Shown: positions 1-9,640, numbered from the stretch's first letter. The stretch is DNA of 64,000 bases from Aminobacter sp. HY435 (GCF_027568395.1 NZ_JANKZL010000007.1:62001-126000), one strand, 5' to 3'. Numbers and translations: made by a program. Notes: generated by a model from the letters alone, not told the origin.

Positions 1-1120
1 TCCAGAACCAGCCGCCGAACGGGTGGATGGCCTTGGTTTCATATCCCTCGCTCCTGAAGAAGGTGGCGAGCGACGGCACCGGTGCGCGGACATACTGCTG
101 ATACGGGATCGAGCCGGCCGGCAGGAACGCGTTCGAGAACCCGGTCAGCGCCTCGAACTCGACATTGGCGGTCATGCCGCCGAACTCGGGCGAAAAGACA
201 TGGCCCGATTGCGCAGCGCGCACGCTCGGGATCGGGTCGGGCGTTATGTTGACGCCCGGAAGGCGCTTCGGATCCCAGAAGGACTCGCTCATCACGATGA
301 TGACGTCGGGCTTCTCCTCGGGCAGCACGGCGGCAGCCTTTTCCGGCTTGGCGATCGCATCGATCGCCTTTTCGGAATAGCCGTGCGGCGCCTTGACCTT
401 GGCCATCGGCACGTTCAGCGCAAACGCGATGGCGAATCCGTTGGAAGCATAATTTTCCTTCTGGTCCCACATCATCGGGATGATCTGCAGGCGGTCGCGC
501 GTCCATGAGAACGTGGCGTAGTCCATGATCGACACGAAGAAGGCGAGGGCCGGAAGGGCGATGGCAAGGCGCGAGATGCGCGCCCAGAACGTCATCACCG
601 GTACGCGACGACGCCAGTGGCGCCAGGCGAAAACGAGCAGCGAGACGCCGACGATCAGCCCGGCAGCGATGCCGATGCCGGCCAGTGGGCGTTCGCGCAC
701 CAGCAGCGGCATCAGTTCGACGATCTGGCGCGCGTAAAGGAAATCGGTCGGATAGAGCGGGTCGCCGAGATACATCGACTTCTGATGGCCGACGAATGCG
801 AGGCCAAGCGCTATAGGGGCCACGACAAGCAGGCCGTTGTAGGGACGGCCGAGCAGCGCATCGAGGCCAATCAGCAGCAGTGCGAACAAGGCCACCGTGG
901 TCCAGCTCGGCTTGAACGGCTGCTGAAAGAAGTTGAGCGTGTCGACGAAAGAGCCGCGCGCGATGAACTCGATGGCGAAGACAAGGATTGCCGAAACCGC
1001 GAGGGTGACCATGACCGAGCGCAGCACGCCAAGGGCATAGGCACGCCGTCCGAGCGCCGCTACGGCCTCGTTTTCCTCGTCCTTGATCGCGGCCAGGCGG
1101 CCTGGAGCAACGTTTGCCAA
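1..1120 (-). CDS. LTA synthase-like membrane sulfatase (alkaline phosphatase superfamily), C-terminus beyond window
   Basis: This is a membrane-anchored phosphoglycerol-transferase/sulfatase-fold protein of the LtaS/MdoB type; members transfer phosphoglycerol or related groups onto envelope glycans at the periplasmic face. About five hydrophobic segments occupy the first 200 residues. The extracytoplasmic domain then opens with VIIVMSESFWDP (a metal-ligand Glu, like the start of the LtaS catalytic domain) and FGGMTANVEFEALTGF, whose Thr matches the LtaS catalytic threonine. The start is taken as TTG at 1120, 6-7 bases after GAGGAA, because an in-frame stop lies a short way upstream. The gene runs off the left edge, so about 373 residues are visible. 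The substrate is unknown; cyclic-glucan or LPS-core decoration is a guess. It is divergent from fabD. Confidence 0.8.
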   Translation of the reverse strand, partial: MANVAPGRLAAIKDEENEAVAALGRRAYALGVLRSVMVTLAVSAILVFAIEFIARGSFVDTLNFFQQPFKPSWTTVALFALLLIGLDALLGRPYNGLLVVAPIALGLAFVGHQKSMYLGDPLYPTDFLYARQIVELMPLLVRERPLAGIGIAAGLIVGVSLLVFAWRHWRRRVPVMTFWARISRLAIALPALAFFVSIMDYATFSWTRDRLQIIPMMWDQKENYASNGFAIAFALNVPMAKVKAPHGYSEKAIDAIAKPEKAAAVLPEEKPDVIIVMSESFWDPKRLPGVNITPDPIPSVRAAQSGHVFSPEFGGMTANVEFEALTGFSNAFLPAGSIPYQQYVRAPVPSLATFFRSEGYETKAIHPFGGWFW

Positions 1121-1235
1121 CTCAAATTCCTCGATGGCTCGACAGACGCGTCACGCAGCTGTCACGAAACCGTCATCCAAAACGCACTGCTTATGGCAAA
1201 ATTGAGAAGCGGCAGGCAACAAAGCGTGTTTCGAT

Positions 1236-1253
1236 TTAATCAGTTGTGATTAA
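1236..1253. promoter_or_regulatory. Perfect 7-bp dyad in the divergent sulfatase/fabD promoter region
   Basis: TTAATCA and TGATTAA flank a 4-base GTTG spacer, in an AT-rich patch within the 223-base gap between two divergently read genes. The position and symmetry suit an operator for a dimeric regulator. No regulator is identified, and a chance palindrome cannot be excluded. The rest of the gap (1121-1343) shows no gene. Confidence 0.35.
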
Positions 1254-1343
1254 TTGCGCGCGGTGGATCAAAAAACGCTCAAGACTTGACTTGGTTGCGT
1301 GCATTGCGTCAGAGGCACACCGATCAAGCACCCGGAGACCAAC

Positions 1344-2285
1344 ATGGCCATCGCATTTACTTTTCCAGGGCAGGGCAGCCAGGCTGTCGGAATGGGCAAG
1401 GAATTGGCCGATGCATTTCCCGAAGCGCGCCACGTTTTCGAGGAAGTCGATGACGCGCTCGGCGAGAAGCTTTCGCAGCTGATCTGGGAAGGGCCGGAAG
1501 ACAAGCTGACCCTGACGGCCAACGCCCAGCCGGCGCTGATGGCTGTTTCGATTGCCGCGATGCGCGCGCTCGAATCGCGCGGCTTCTCGCTCAAGGACAA
1601 GGTTTCTTATGTCGCCGGTCATTCGCTCGGCGAATACTCCGCACTCGCCGCCGCCGGTTTCGTCACTGTTGGCGACGCCGCCCGCCTGCTGCGCATTCGT
1701 GGCGACGCCATGCAGGCGGCCGTTCCGGCCGGGCAGGGCGCCATGGCAGCAATCATCGGCCTCGATCAGGGTGATGTCGACGCGGCCTGCGCCGAAGCGG
1801 CCCAGGGTTCGGTCTGCCAGATTGCCAATGACAATGGCGGCGGCCAACTGGTCATCTCCGGCGAGAAGGCGGCTGTCGAACGCGCTGCCGCGCTTTGCAC
1901 CGCAAAGGGCGCCAAGCGCGCGCTGATGCTGCAGGTCTCCGCCCCGTTCCATTCGGCGCTGATGGCGCCTGCTGCCGAAAAGATGCGCGAGGCGCTGGCG
2001 GCGGTGAAGAAGAACGTGCCGGTGGTGCCGGTCGTGGCGAACGTCTCGGTTCAGCCGATCACCGATCCCGAAGAGATCGCCGCCCGCCTCGTCGAGCAGG
2101 TGACGGGCCGCGTCCGCTGGGCCGAGACGGTCGAATGGTTCGGCAACAACGGCGTCACAACGCTTTACGAAGTGGGCGCCGGCAAGGTGCTGTCGGGCCT
2201 CGCCCGCCGCATCAACAAAGAAATCGCGACCACTGCCATCAACAGCCCGGCAGACGTCGATGCGGCACTCGCCGCGCTCGCCTGA
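1344..2285 (+). CDS. fabD: Malonyl-CoA:ACP transacylase FabD
   Basis: FabD moves the malonyl group from CoA to the acyl carrier protein, supplying the elongation unit for cytosolic type II fatty-acid synthesis. The 313-residue protein has the FPGQGSQ N-terminal loop (residues 7-13), the nucleophile Ser94 in GHSLGEYSA, and His203 in SAPFHSALM, giving the Ser-His catalytic pair. Length is normal for the family. The ATG at 1344 is chosen over an upstream in-frame ATG at 1299 because MAIAFTFPGQG is the expected N-terminus and GGAG lies upstream of it. It is the first gene of the fabD-fabG-acpP-fabF cluster; fabG follows after 54 bases. Confidence 0.96.
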   Translation: MAIAFTFPGQGSQAVGMGKELADAFPEARHVFEEVDDALGEKLSQLIWEGPEDKLTLTANAQPALMAVSIAAMRALESRGFSLKDKVSYVAGHSLGEYSALAAAGFVTVGDAARLLRIRGDAMQAAVPAGQGAMAAIIGLDQGDVDAACAEAAQGSVCQIANDNGGGQLVISGEKAAVERAAALCTAKGAKRALMLQVSAPFHSALMAPAAEKMREALAAVKKNVPVVPVVANVSVQPITDPEEIAARLVEQVTGRVRWAETVEWFGNNGVTTLYEVGAGKVLSGLARRINKEIATTAINSPADVDAALAALA

Positions 2286-2339
2286 GCAATTCAAACGACC
2301 CACCCTGTGAAGGGTGCGCTCTTCAAGGAAGGTAGCAAA

Positions 2340-3077
2340 ATGCTCGATCTGACCGGCCGCAAGGCACTCGTCACCGGCGCATCCGGCGGCATCGGCGAGG
2401 AAATCGCCCGCATCCTGCACAAGCAGGGCGCCATCGTCGGCCTGCACGGCACCCGCGTCGAAAAGCTCGAGGCGCTCGCCAATGAGTTGGGCGACCGCGT
2501 AAAACTGTTTCCGGCCAATCTTTCCGACCGTGAAGAGGTCAAGGCGCTGGGCCAGAAGGCCGAGGTCGAGCTCGAAGGCGTTGATATCCTGGTTAACAAT
2601 GCCGGCATCACCAAGGACGGCCTGTTCGTGCGCATGTCGGATGCCGACTGGGACCAGGTCATCGAGATCAACCTGACGGCGATGTTCCGCCTGACGCGCG
2701 AGCTGACCCATCCGATGATGCGCCGCCGCCATGGTCGCATCATCAACATCACCTCGGTCGTCGGCGTCACCGGCAATCCGGGCCAGACCAACTACTGCGC
2801 CTCCAAGGCTGGCATGATCGGCTTTTCCAAGTCGCTGGCGCAGGAGATCGCGACCCGCAACATCACCGTCAACTGCGTTGCTCCGGGCTTCATCGAATCG
2901 GCGATGACCGAGAAGCTCAACGACAAGCAGAAAGAGGCGATCATGGCCGCCATCCCGGCCAAGCGCATGGGCACGGGCAAGGAAGTCGCTTCCGCCGTCG
3001 CTTATCTCGCTTCGGATGAGGCCGCCTACGTCACCGGCCAGACCATCCACGTCAACGGCGGCATGGCCATGATCTGA
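2340..3077 (+). CDS. fabG: 3-oxoacyl-ACP reductase FabG
   Basis: FabG is the NADPH-dependent reductase of 3-ketoacyl-ACP in fatty-acid elongation and belongs to the classical short-chain dehydrogenase fold. The nucleotide-binding TGASGGIG spans residues 12-19, NNAG is near 86-89, and the catalytic triad is Ser139, Tyr152 and Lys156 (YCASK). At 245 residues it has the standard length. The ATG at 2340 is preceded by AAGGAAGG; a longer in-frame start at 2307 lacks this and adds residues foreign to the family. Position between fabD and acpP supports FabG over a generic SDR. Confidence 0.96.
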   Translation: MLDLTGRKALVTGASGGIGEEIARILHKQGAIVGLHGTRVEKLEALANELGDRVKLFPANLSDREEVKALGQKAEVELEGVDILVNNAGITKDGLFVRMSDADWDQVIEINLTAMFRLTRELTHPMMRRRHGRIINITSVVGVTGNPGQTNYCASKAGMIGFSKSLAQEIATRNITVNCVAPGFIESAMTEKLNDKQKEAIMAAIPAKRMGTGKEVASAVAYLASDEAAYVTGQTIHVNGGMAMI

Positions 3078-3136
3078 GTTCCGTTTGCCTCTTTCCGTCC
3101 GATTTATTCGGCGGGATAGGCAAATGAGACGCCGAT

Positions 3137-3158
3137 AGGCCGGGAAAACCGGCCTTTT
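3137..3158 (+). terminator. Terminator-like hairpin after fabG
   Basis: GGCCGG and CCGGCC pair around a GAAAA loop and are followed by TTTT. It sits 60 bases past the fabG stop and about 170 bases before acpP. This suggests partial termination, with acpP having its own promoter in the remaining gap, as expected for a gene that must be very highly expressed. Confidence 0.6.
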
Positions 3159-3325
3159 GGCCCTTGGACGCGGTAAAGAATTCGTGTAATGCCGCGATCC
3201 ATCAGGTGGCTGGACCGATACCGGACCGCTGCCCGAGCGCTTTGGGAAAGCGTAGAATTGAGCTTGATTAGCGGCATTCCGCCCGCTAACGAAGACCTAA
3301 GAAACACCAGACTGAGGATGCCCAC

Positions 3326-3562
3326 ATGAGTGACACCGCAGAGCGCGTCAAGAAGATCGTTGTCGAACATCTTGGCGTCGACGCCGACAAGGTGACGGAA
3401 GCTGCAAGCTTCATCGACGACCTGGGCGCGGACAGCCTCGACACGGTCGAGCTCGTTATGGCGTTCGAAGAAGAATTCGGCGTCGAGATCCCCGATGACG
3501 CGGCCGAGACCATCCTGACGGTTGGCGATGCCGTGAAGTACATCGACAAGGCTTCGGCCTGA
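3326..3562 (+). CDS. acpP: Acyl carrier protein AcpP
   Basis: AcpP is the small acidic carrier that tethers growing acyl chains as thioesters on a 4'-phosphopantetheine arm. The 78-residue protein has the DSLDTVE motif with Ser37 as the attachment site, and it is strongly acidic. It lies 29 bases before the fabF start. The upstream gap and the hairpin after fabG imply a separate promoter. This is the housekeeping ACP, not a NodF or specialised very-long-chain AcpXL, judging from size and fab context. Confidence 0.97.
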   Translation: MSDTAERVKKIVVEHLGVDADKVTEAASFIDDLGADSLDTVELVMAFEEEFGVEIPDDAAETILTVGDAVKYIDKASA

Positions 3563-3591
3563 GCGATCGCAGATTGTCAGGGATGCCTGCG

Positions 3592-4854
3592 ATGAGGCGT
3601 GTGGTCGTAACGGGCCTAGGCCTGCTTTCACCGTTCGGCATGGGCTACGAGCACGGCTGGAAAGAGCTTCTTTCCGGCCGGAGCGCCGCAAGGCGCATCT
3701 CGGAGTTTGAGGTTGAAGACCTCCCCTGCAAGATTGCCAATGTCATCCCCAGGGGTGATGGCACGAACAATACCTTCAATCCCGAAGCAGTCCTGGAACC
3801 CAAGGAACTGCGCAAGATCGGCGACTTCATCCTGTACGGGATCGCGGCCGCCGACGAGGCGTTGAAGGACGCGGGCTGGGCGCCCAAGACGCCGGAAGAG
3901 CAGTTTGCGACCGGAGTCATGATCGGCTCGGGCATCGGCGGCATCGACGGCATTGCCGAGAATGCCCTGATCCTCAAGGAACGTGGCCCGCGCCGCATCA
4001 GCCCCTTCTTCATTCCCGGCCAGATCATCAATCTCGTTTCCGGTCAGGTTTCGATCCGGCACGGCCTCAAGGGGCCGAACCATGCCGTGGTCACCGCCTG
4101 CTCGACCGGCGCGCACGCCATTGGCGATGCGGCCAGGTTGATCATGTTCGGCGATGCCGACGTGATGGTTGCGGGTGGTGCGGAAGCGCCAGTGACGCGT
4201 CTGTCGCTGGCCGGCTTCGCCGCCTGCAAGGCGCTGTCCACCGACCGCAACGACGAGCCCGAAAAGGCTTCCCGGCCCTATGACCGCGACCGCGACGGTT
4301 TCGTCATGGGCGAGGGTGCCGGCGTTGTCGTTCTCGAAGAACTCGAGCATGCCAAGGCGCGCGGGGCAAAGATCTATGCCGAAGTGGTCGGCTACGGCCT
4401 GACCGGCGACGCCCACCACATCACGGCTCCGGCCGAGGATGGCGATGGCGCGTTCCGCTGCATGACGGCCGCCCTAAAGCGCGCCAAGCTGACGCCGGCT
4501 GACATCGACTACATCAACGCCCACGGCACCTCGACGATGGCTGACACCATCGAACTCGGCGCTGTCGAGCGTCTGGTCGGCTCGGCTGCCTCCAAGGTTT
4601 CGATGTCCTCGACCAAGTCGTCGATCGGCCACCTGCTCGGGGCCGCCGGCGCTGCCGAGGCCATCTTCTCGATCCTCGCCATTCGCGACAACATCGCGCC
4701 GGCAACGATCAATCTCGACAACCCCGAGCGCGAGACGGCGATCGATCTGGTCCCGAACAAGCCACGCGCCCGGCAGATCGACGTCGCCTTGTCGAATTCG
4801 TTCGGCTTTGGCGGCACCAACGCATCGCTGGTGTTCCAGCGCTATGACGGCTGA
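3592..4854 (+). CDS. fabF: 3-oxoacyl-ACP synthase II FabF
   Basis: FabF condenses malonyl-ACP with acyl-ACP to elongate fatty acids and affects temperature-dependent cis-vaccenate formation. The 420-residue thiolase-fold protein shows the KAS II triad: Cys170 (VTACSTGAHA), His311 (NAHGTSTMAD) and His347 (SIGHLLGAAG). ATG at 3592 gives the canonical MRRVVVTGLG start and has AGGG at a workable distance; in-frame TTG at 3574 and ATG at 3583 are possible but poorer. It belongs to the fab cluster and is followed by a hairpin before mltG. Confidence 0.95.
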   Translation: MRRVVVTGLGLLSPFGMGYEHGWKELLSGRSAARRISEFEVEDLPCKIANVIPRGDGTNNTFNPEAVLEPKELRKIGDFILYGIAAADEALKDAGWAPKTPEEQFATGVMIGSGIGGIDGIAENALILKERGPRRISPFFIPGQIINLVSGQVSIRHGLKGPNHAVVTACSTGAHAIGDAARLIMFGDADVMVAGGAEAPVTRLSLAGFAACKALSTDRNDEPEKASRPYDRDRDGFVMGEGAGVVVLEELEHAKARGAKIYAEVVGYGLTGDAHHITAPAEDGDGAFRCMTAALKRAKLTPADIDYINAHGTSTMADTIELGAVERLVGSAASKVSMSSTKSSIGHLLGAAGAAEAIFSILAIRDNIAPATINLDNPERETAIDLVPNKPRARQIDVALSNSFGFGGTNASLVFQRYDG

Positions 4855-4866
4855 TCGCCTGTGGGC

Positions 4867-4889
4867 AGGGGCCCCGTTCGGGGCCCTTT
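4867..4889 (+). terminator. GC-rich hairpin downstream of fabF
   Basis: GGGCCCCG and CGGGGCCC form an 8-bp stem with a minimal loop, followed by TTT. It lies 12 bases after the fabF stop and 73 bases before mltG, so it may attenuate transcription between the fatty-acid genes and mltG. The U-tract is short, so read-through is likely. Confidence 0.5.
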
Positions 4890-4961
4890 GCCGTGATTTC
4901 TGCCACATTCAGGCCTAGTCTCCCGGCGGGGATTCGACGCAAGAGGGAGTGGCGAGGCAAC

Positions 4962-6158
4962 ATGAGCATCAATACGCCAGGTCAGGGGGACGGAGCACCG
5001 CGATCCGCACCGGCCAATCCGATCGTACCGAAGACTGCGCAGGAAGCGCTGCGGCCTGAAAAAGGCACGCCGCCGCCGAAGCGTTCGCGCGCCTCGCGCA
5101 ACCAGATCGTCGTGTTCATGAATTTCATGATGTCGACGGCGGTTCTGGCGATCCTCGCCGGCGGCGCAGCGCTGTATTTCGGCAAGCAGGAGTTCAACGG
5201 CGAAGGTCCGTCGACCGTGCCGAGCACCTTCCTGGTCAAGCCAAGCACCGGGGTCGCCGACATCGCCGACCAGCTCGAACGCCGCGGCCTGATCAGCGAC
5301 GCCCGCATTTTCCGCATCGGCGTGCGCGCCTACGGCAATGACGGTTCGCTCAAGGCCGGCGAATACGAGGTCCAGGCTGGCGCCTCGATGCACGACATCA
5401 TGGAACTGCTGAAAAGCGGCAAGTCCGTGCAGTATTCGATCACCATCCCGGAAGGGTTGACCGTCGAGCAAGCCTGGAAGCGCATTGCCGAGCATGAGGC
5501 GCTGACGGGCGATATGCCCAGCGGCATGCCCGCGGAAGGCACGCTGGCCGCCGACACCCAGCGCTTCACGCGCGGCCTGACGCGCCAGCAGATCATCAAC
5601 AAGATGCTGGCTGATCAGAAGGAACTCGTCGAGACGATCTGGGCGCGGCGCACTGCAGACCTGCCGATTGCCGACGTCAACGAGTTCGTCACGCTGGCGT
5701 CCATCGTCGAGAAGGAAACCGCCCGCGGCGACGAGCGTTCACGCGTGGCGGCCGTGTTCATCAACCGCCTCAACAAGGGCATGCGGCTGCAGTCGGACCC
5801 GACGATCATCTACGGCATCTTCGGCGGCAAGGGTAAGCCGGCCGACCGCCCGATCTATCGATCCGACATCGACAAGCCGACACCCTACAACACCTACACC
5901 ATCAAGGGCCTGCCGCCGACGCCGATCGCCAATCCGGGCAAGGCTTCGCTCGAGGCGGTGGCCAATCCGTCGAAGACCAAGGATCTCTACTTCGTCGCCG
6001 ACGGTTCGGGCGGGCACGTCTTTGCCGAGACGCTGGACGAGCACAATGAGAATGTCGCGCGCTGGCGCGCCTTCCAGCGCAAGGTTGTCGAAGACGAGAA
6101 GGCGGCAGACGAGGCCAAGAAGGACGCGACCACGACCAATGCCGTCAAGAAGAAATAG
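4962..6158 (+). CDS. mltG: Endolytic murein transglycosylase MltG (YceG)
   Basis: MltG is an inner-membrane lytic transglycosylase that cleaves nascent glycan strands and helps set peptidoglycan chain length. The 398-residue protein has a roughly 48-residue Pro-rich cytoplasmic N-terminus, one transmembrane segment (about 49-73), a LysM-like region and the YceG domain. The catalytic EKET motif is near residues 250-253, followed by VFINRLNKGMRLQSDPT. The ATG at 4962 has GAGG upstream; the longer in-frame extension to 4893 overlaps the hairpin and looks non-coding. A Lys/Asp-rich tail ends the protein. Confidence 0.93.
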   Translation: MSINTPGQGDGAPRSAPANPIVPKTAQEALRPEKGTPPPKRSRASRNQIVVFMNFMMSTAVLAILAGGAALYFGKQEFNGEGPSTVPSTFLVKPSTGVADIADQLERRGLISDARIFRIGVRAYGNDGSLKAGEYEVQAGASMHDIMELLKSGKSVQYSITIPEGLTVEQAWKRIAEHEALTGDMPSGMPAEGTLAADTQRFTRGLTRQQIINKMLADQKELVETIWARRTADLPIADVNEFVTLASIVEKETARGDERSRVAAVFINRLNKGMRLQSDPTIIYGIFGGKGKPADRPIYRSDIDKPTPYNTYTIKGLPPTPIANPGKASLEAVANPSKTKDLYFVADGSGGHVFAETLDEHNENVARWRAFQRKVVEDEKAADEAKKDATTTNAVKKK

Positions 6159-6188
6159 CGCACCGATCGAGCGGGACAGGCGGGCGAG

Positions 6189-7079
6189 ATGAATTTGCAG
6201 AGTATGACCGGCTTTGCCCGCGCTGCGGCCGAGCATGACGGCACGGCCATCGCCTGGGAGGTCAAGTCGGTCAACGGCAAGAGCGTCGAAGTGCGCTTGC
6301 GCCTGCCTCAAGGGTTTGAACGGCTCGAGCTTTCGGCGCGTCAGGCCATCCAGAAAAGCTTTTCACGCGGCAACGTCCAGGCAACATTGACTGTCAGCCG
6401 CTCCATCGGTTCGCAGGTCCAGCCTGTCGTCAACGAGGCATTCCTGCGCGATGTCGCGGGGCTCGCCAACCGTCTCGTCGAGCAGTTTGGCGCAGCCCCG
6501 GCGAGCGCCGATGGTCTGCTGGCGCTGCGCGGCGTCTTTGACGTGCCCGAAGCGGTGGAGACCGAAGAACAGCGCACGGCTGTCGACGCCGTCATCCTGG
6601 CCTGCCTTGAAGCCGGCCTGTCCGGTCTCGTCGAGGCGCGCAAGTCGGAGGGCGAGGCGCTGCGCGTCCTGCTGTCGGGCCATGTCGCCGCGATCGAGGA
6701 CCTGACGCTGCGGGCCGAGGCCGATCCGTCGCGCGAGCCGGCGCAGATACGCGAGCGTCTTGCCCAGCAGGTCCGCCTGCTGCTCGACGCCTCGCCTGCG
6801 CTCGATGAGGCGCGGCTCAACATGGAAGCGGCGTTTCTCGCCACCAAGGCCGATATCCGCGAGGAGATCGACCGTCTGAAGACGCATGTCGTCTCTGCGC
6901 GCGCCCTGATCTCGGGAGGCGGTCCGATTGGCCGCAAGCTCGATTTTCTGGCGCAGGAATTCAATCGCGAATCGAATACTCTATGTTCGAAGTCGAACGC
7001 CGCCTCGGTGACCGCCATTGGGCTGGAGCTGAAGGCCGTCGTCGATCAGTTTCGCGAACAGGTACAGAATCTGGAGTAG
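6189..7079 (+). CDS. yicC: YicC/YloC family endoribonuclease
   Basis: This is a member of the YicC family, which pairs an N-terminal YicC-like domain with a C-terminal DUF1732 domain. E. coli and Bacillus relatives have endoribonuclease activity. The 296-residue protein begins MNLQSMTGFARA, and the C-terminal half carries GGPIGRKLDFLAQEFNRE followed by a helix ending KAVVDQFREQVQNLE, both characteristic. It is 30 bases after mltG and 3 bases before gmk, which is the widely conserved yicC-gmk order and suggests co-transcription. Confidence 0.92.
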   Translation: MNLQSMTGFARAAAEHDGTAIAWEVKSVNGKSVEVRLRLPQGFERLELSARQAIQKSFSRGNVQATLTVSRSIGSQVQPVVNEAFLRDVAGLANRLVEQFGAAPASADGLLALRGVFDVPEAVETEEQRTAVDAVILACLEAGLSGLVEARKSEGEALRVLLSGHVAAIEDLTLRAEADPSREPAQIRERLAQQVRLLLDASPALDEARLNMEAAFLATKADIREEIDRLKTHVVSARALISGGGPIGRKLDFLAQEFNRESNTLCSKSNAASVTAIGLELKAVVDQFREQVQNLE

Positions 7080-7082
7080 CGC

Positions 7083-7736
7083 ATGAGCGCCGAAAACCCG
7101 TCCAAAGCAATCAAGCGGCGTGGATTGATGCTGGTGCTGTCGTCGCCCTCGGGTGCGGGCAAGTCGACAATCTCGCGCAACCTGATCGAGACCGATCCGG
7201 AGCTGAAGCTGTCGGTCAGCGTGACGACCCGTCCCCGCCGCGGCAGCGAGATCGACGGCGCGCACTATCACTTCACCTCGAAGCGCGACTTCGAGCTTCT
7301 GCGCGACAATGACGCGCTGCTCGAATGGGCCGAGGTGCACGGAAACTTCTATGCGACTCCGCGCGAGCCGGTTGAGCTCGCGATGGCGCAGGGCCGCGAC
7401 ATGCTGTTCGACATCGACTGGCAGGGCGCCAAGCAGCTCAAGGAAAAGATGCGCGGCGATATCGTCTCTATCTTCATCCTGCCGCCGTCGATGGGCGAGC
7501 TGAAGGCGCGCCTCAAGCGCCGCGCCGAGGACCAGGACGCAGTGATCGAAACGCGGCTGAAGAACGCCCGCGACGAAATCGAGCACTGGGGCGAGTACGA
7601 CTATGTCGTCGTCAATGACGACCTCAACCGCGCTTTCGCCGAGGTCCGTTCGATCGTCACCGCCGAGCGGCTGCGCCGCGACCGCCGGCCCGGCCTGTTC
7701 GATTTCGTTTCGAGGTTGCTCGACGAGAAGATCTGA
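7083..7736 (+). CDS. gmk: Guanylate kinase
   Basis: Gmk phosphorylates GMP to GDP with ATP in purine nucleotide recycling. The 217-residue protein has the P-loop [10 protein letters not shown] (about residues 20-29), the GMP-binding [16 protein letters not shown] segment and the DIDWQGAKQ motif. Size is normal for the family. It is the last gene of the plus-strand run from fabD, separated from the convergent rsmA by a hairpin. Confidence 0.96.
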   Translation: MSAENPSKAIKRRGLMLVLSSPSGAGKSTISRNLIETDPELKLSVSVTTRPRRGSEIDGAHYHFTSKRDFELLRDNDALLEWAEVHGNFYATPREPVELAMAQGRDMLFDIDWQGAKQLKEKMRGDIVSIFILPPSMGELKARLKRRAEDQDAVIETRLKNARDEIEHWGEYDYVVVNDDLNRAFAEVRSIVTAERLRRDRRPGLFDFVSRLLDEKI

Positions 7737-7741
7737 AGCGC

Positions 7742-7768
7742 AGCTTTCCCCGAAGGGGAGAGCTCTTT
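7742..7768. terminator. Hairpin between convergent gmk and rsmA
   Basis: AGCTTTCCCC pairs with GGGGAGAGCT (one T-G pair) around a GAA loop and is followed by CTTT on the plus strand. It fills the 48-base gap between two convergent genes, where a shared terminator is expected. Confidence 0.5.
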
Positions 7769-7784
7769 CGTTGGAACGTCGCGT

Positions 7785-8618
7785 TCACACGGCGATGGCC
7801 AGCGAGACAAATTCCTCGATGCTGAGCGTTTCGGCGCGTCGCGTCGGGTCGATGCCCACCGCTTCCAGCAGCTTTTCGCCGCCCAGGCTCTTCAGGCTCT
7901 GGCGCAGCATCTTGCGGCGCTGTCCAAAGGCGGCCTCGGTCACGCGGCCAAGGATTTTCACATCCGCCGGCAAGGGCTGCTTGCGCGGCTCGAGATGCAC
8001 GACAGACGACGTCACCTTGGGTGGCGGGGTGAATGCCTGCGGCGGCACGTCGAAGGCGATCCTCGCTTGCGTGCGCCAACCTGCCAGGACGCCGAGACGG
8101 CCATAGGCCGAGCTTGCCGGGTCAGCAACGATGCGCTCGGCGACCTCGCGCTGGAACATCAACGTCAACGACTCATAGAATGGCGGCCAGTCCGCCACCG
8201 TCAGCCAGCGCACCAGGAGCTCGGTGCCGATATTGTAGGGCAGGTTGGCGACGATCTTGATCGGCCCTTCTGCAAGCTCGGTGAAATCGGTCTTCAGCGC
8301 GTCGCCGGGTATGATCTCCAGCCGCCCCGGATAGTGCGCGGAAACCTCGGCGAGCGCGGCCAGGCAGCGTTCGTCGCGCTCGATGGCGACGACTCGCTTG
8401 GCGCCGTTCATCAACAGTGCGCGCGTCAGGCCACCCGGACCCGGGCCAACCTCGACCACCGTCACGCCAGACAGATCGCCGGCGGCGCGCGCCACCTTGC
8501 TGGTCAGGTTGAGGTCGAGCAGGAAGTTCTGTCCCAGCGCCTTCTTGGCCTGCAGGCCATGGCGCTCGATAACGTCGCGGAGCGGCGGCAGGCCGTCGAT
8601 GCTGGTGTTCGTGCTCAT
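7785..8618 (-). CDS. rsmA: 16S rRNA (A1518/A1519) dimethyltransferase RsmA/KsgA
   Basis: RsmA dimethylates two adjacent adenosines near the 3' end of 16S rRNA during small-subunit maturation. The 277-residue protein has the ALGQNFLLD entry motif, the SAM-binding [10 protein letters not shown] (about 54-63) and the catalytic NLPYNI (about 125-130). The ATG at 8618 overlaps the pdxA stop (ATGA), which fixes the start and marks translational coupling. The same frame stays open far upstream through pdxA, but that part is not coding. It is the last gene of the lptF-rsmA operon. Confidence 0.95.
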   Translation of the reverse strand: MSTNTSIDGLPPLRDVIERHGLQAKKALGQNFLLDLNLTSKVARAAGDLSGVTVVEVGPGPGGLTRALLMNGAKRVVAIERDERCLAALAEVSAHYPGRLEIIPGDALKTDFTELAEGPIKIVANLPYNIGTELLVRWLTVADWPPFYESLTLMFQREVAERIVADPASSAYGRLGVLAGWRTQARIAFDVPPQAFTPPPKVTSSVVHLEPRKQPLPADVKILGRVTEAAFGQRRKMLRQSLKSLGGEKLLEAVGIDPTRRAETLSIEEFVSLAIAV

Positions 8619-9637
8619 GATGCCTTTGCTTCGACGTCGGCCAGTTGCCGCGCCAGTTTCAGCGCTGCGATCAGGCTGTCGGGGCGCGCAATGCCCTTGC
8701 CGGCGATGTCGAAGGCGGTGCCGTGATCGGGCGAAGTGCGGACGAAGGGAAGCCCGAGCGTGACGTTGACGGTTTCGTCGAAGGCCAGCGCCTTGGCCGG
8801 GATCAGCGCCTGATCGTGATACATGCAGATTGCGGCGTCGTATCCGGCCCGCGCACGCCCATGGAACATCGTGTCGGCGGGCAGGGGGCCGAACGCATCG
8901 ATACCCTCGGCCCGAAGCAGGTCGATTGCGGGGCGGATGATGTCTTCGTCCTCGCGCCCCATCGCCCCGCCTTCTCCTGCGTGCGGATTGAGGCCCGAAA
9001 CGGCGATGCGTGGGCTGGCGATGCCAAACCGCTTGCGCAGGTCTCTTGCTGTGATGCGGGCGGTCTCGACGATCGCCTCGAGGGTGAGGGCCTGCGGAAC
9101 CTCGGCGAGCGCTATGTGGATGGTCACGGGCACCGCTCGTAGTTCCGGACCAGCCAGCATCATCACCGGCGTGACGGGCGCTCCGGTCCACTGAGATGCC
9201 AAATGCGCCAGATACTCGGTATGGCCCGGAAAGCGGAAGCCGGCATCGTAGAGCGGCTTCTTGGCGATCGGGCAGGTGACGACTGCTGCGGCGCGGCCTT
9301 CGATCGTGTCCGCGACCGCACGGTCGATTGCCTCGATGATGCCGGCGGCGTTGCCGCTCTGTGGCTTGCCAGGCGCGTCGACAAAGGCCGTCGCAAGCGG
9401 GACGACCGGCAAGGCAGACGCAAACAGTGCGGAAGCACCGGCCGGATCGGTTTCAACGATATCGACGTTTATGCCGGCCTGCCTGGCCCGCGTCGCGACA
9501 AGGCTGGCGTCGCCGAGCAGGTAGAACGCCGGCACGTCGAATTCCTTGCGCAATCGCCATGCAGCGGCGGCGATTTCGGGGCCGATGCCGGAGGGATCGC
9601 CTGATGTCAGCGCAAGCGGCGCGCCGGAGGCACGCAC
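8615..9637 (-). CDS. pdxA: 4-hydroxythreonine-4-phosphate dehydrogenase PdxA
   Basis: PdxA oxidises 4-phosphohydroxy-L-threonine in the DXP-dependent pathway to pyridoxal 5'-phosphate. The 340-residue protein shows [14 protein letters not shown] at its N-terminus and metal-binding His residues in [10 protein letters not shown] and [12 protein letters not shown], with [18 protein letters not shown] near the end. Translation starts at GTG 9637, only three bases after the upstream stop. The surA-pdxA-rsmA order is widely conserved in proteobacteria. Confidence 0.95.
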   Translation of the reverse strand: MRASGAPLALTSGDPSGIGPEIAAAAWRLRKEFDVPAFYLLGDASLVATRARQAGINVDIVETDPAGASALFASALPVVPLATAFVDAPGKPQSGNAAGIIEAIDRAVADTIEGRAAAVVTCPIAKKPLYDAGFRFPGHTEYLAHLASQWTGAPVTPVMMLAGPELRAVPVTIHIALAEVPQALTLEAIVETARITARDLRKRFGIASPRIAVSGLNPHAGEGGAMGREDEDIIRPAIDLLRAEGIDAFGPLPADTMFHGRARAGYDAAICMYHDQALIPAKALAFDETVNVTLGLPFVRTSPDHGTAFDIAGKGIARPDSLIAALKLARQLADVEAKAS

Positions 9638-9640
9638 GGC

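Noticed and set aside
1236-3050. 604-codon minus-strand frame opposite fabD and fabG
   Set aside because: Spans two conserved genes and their gap; no family features.
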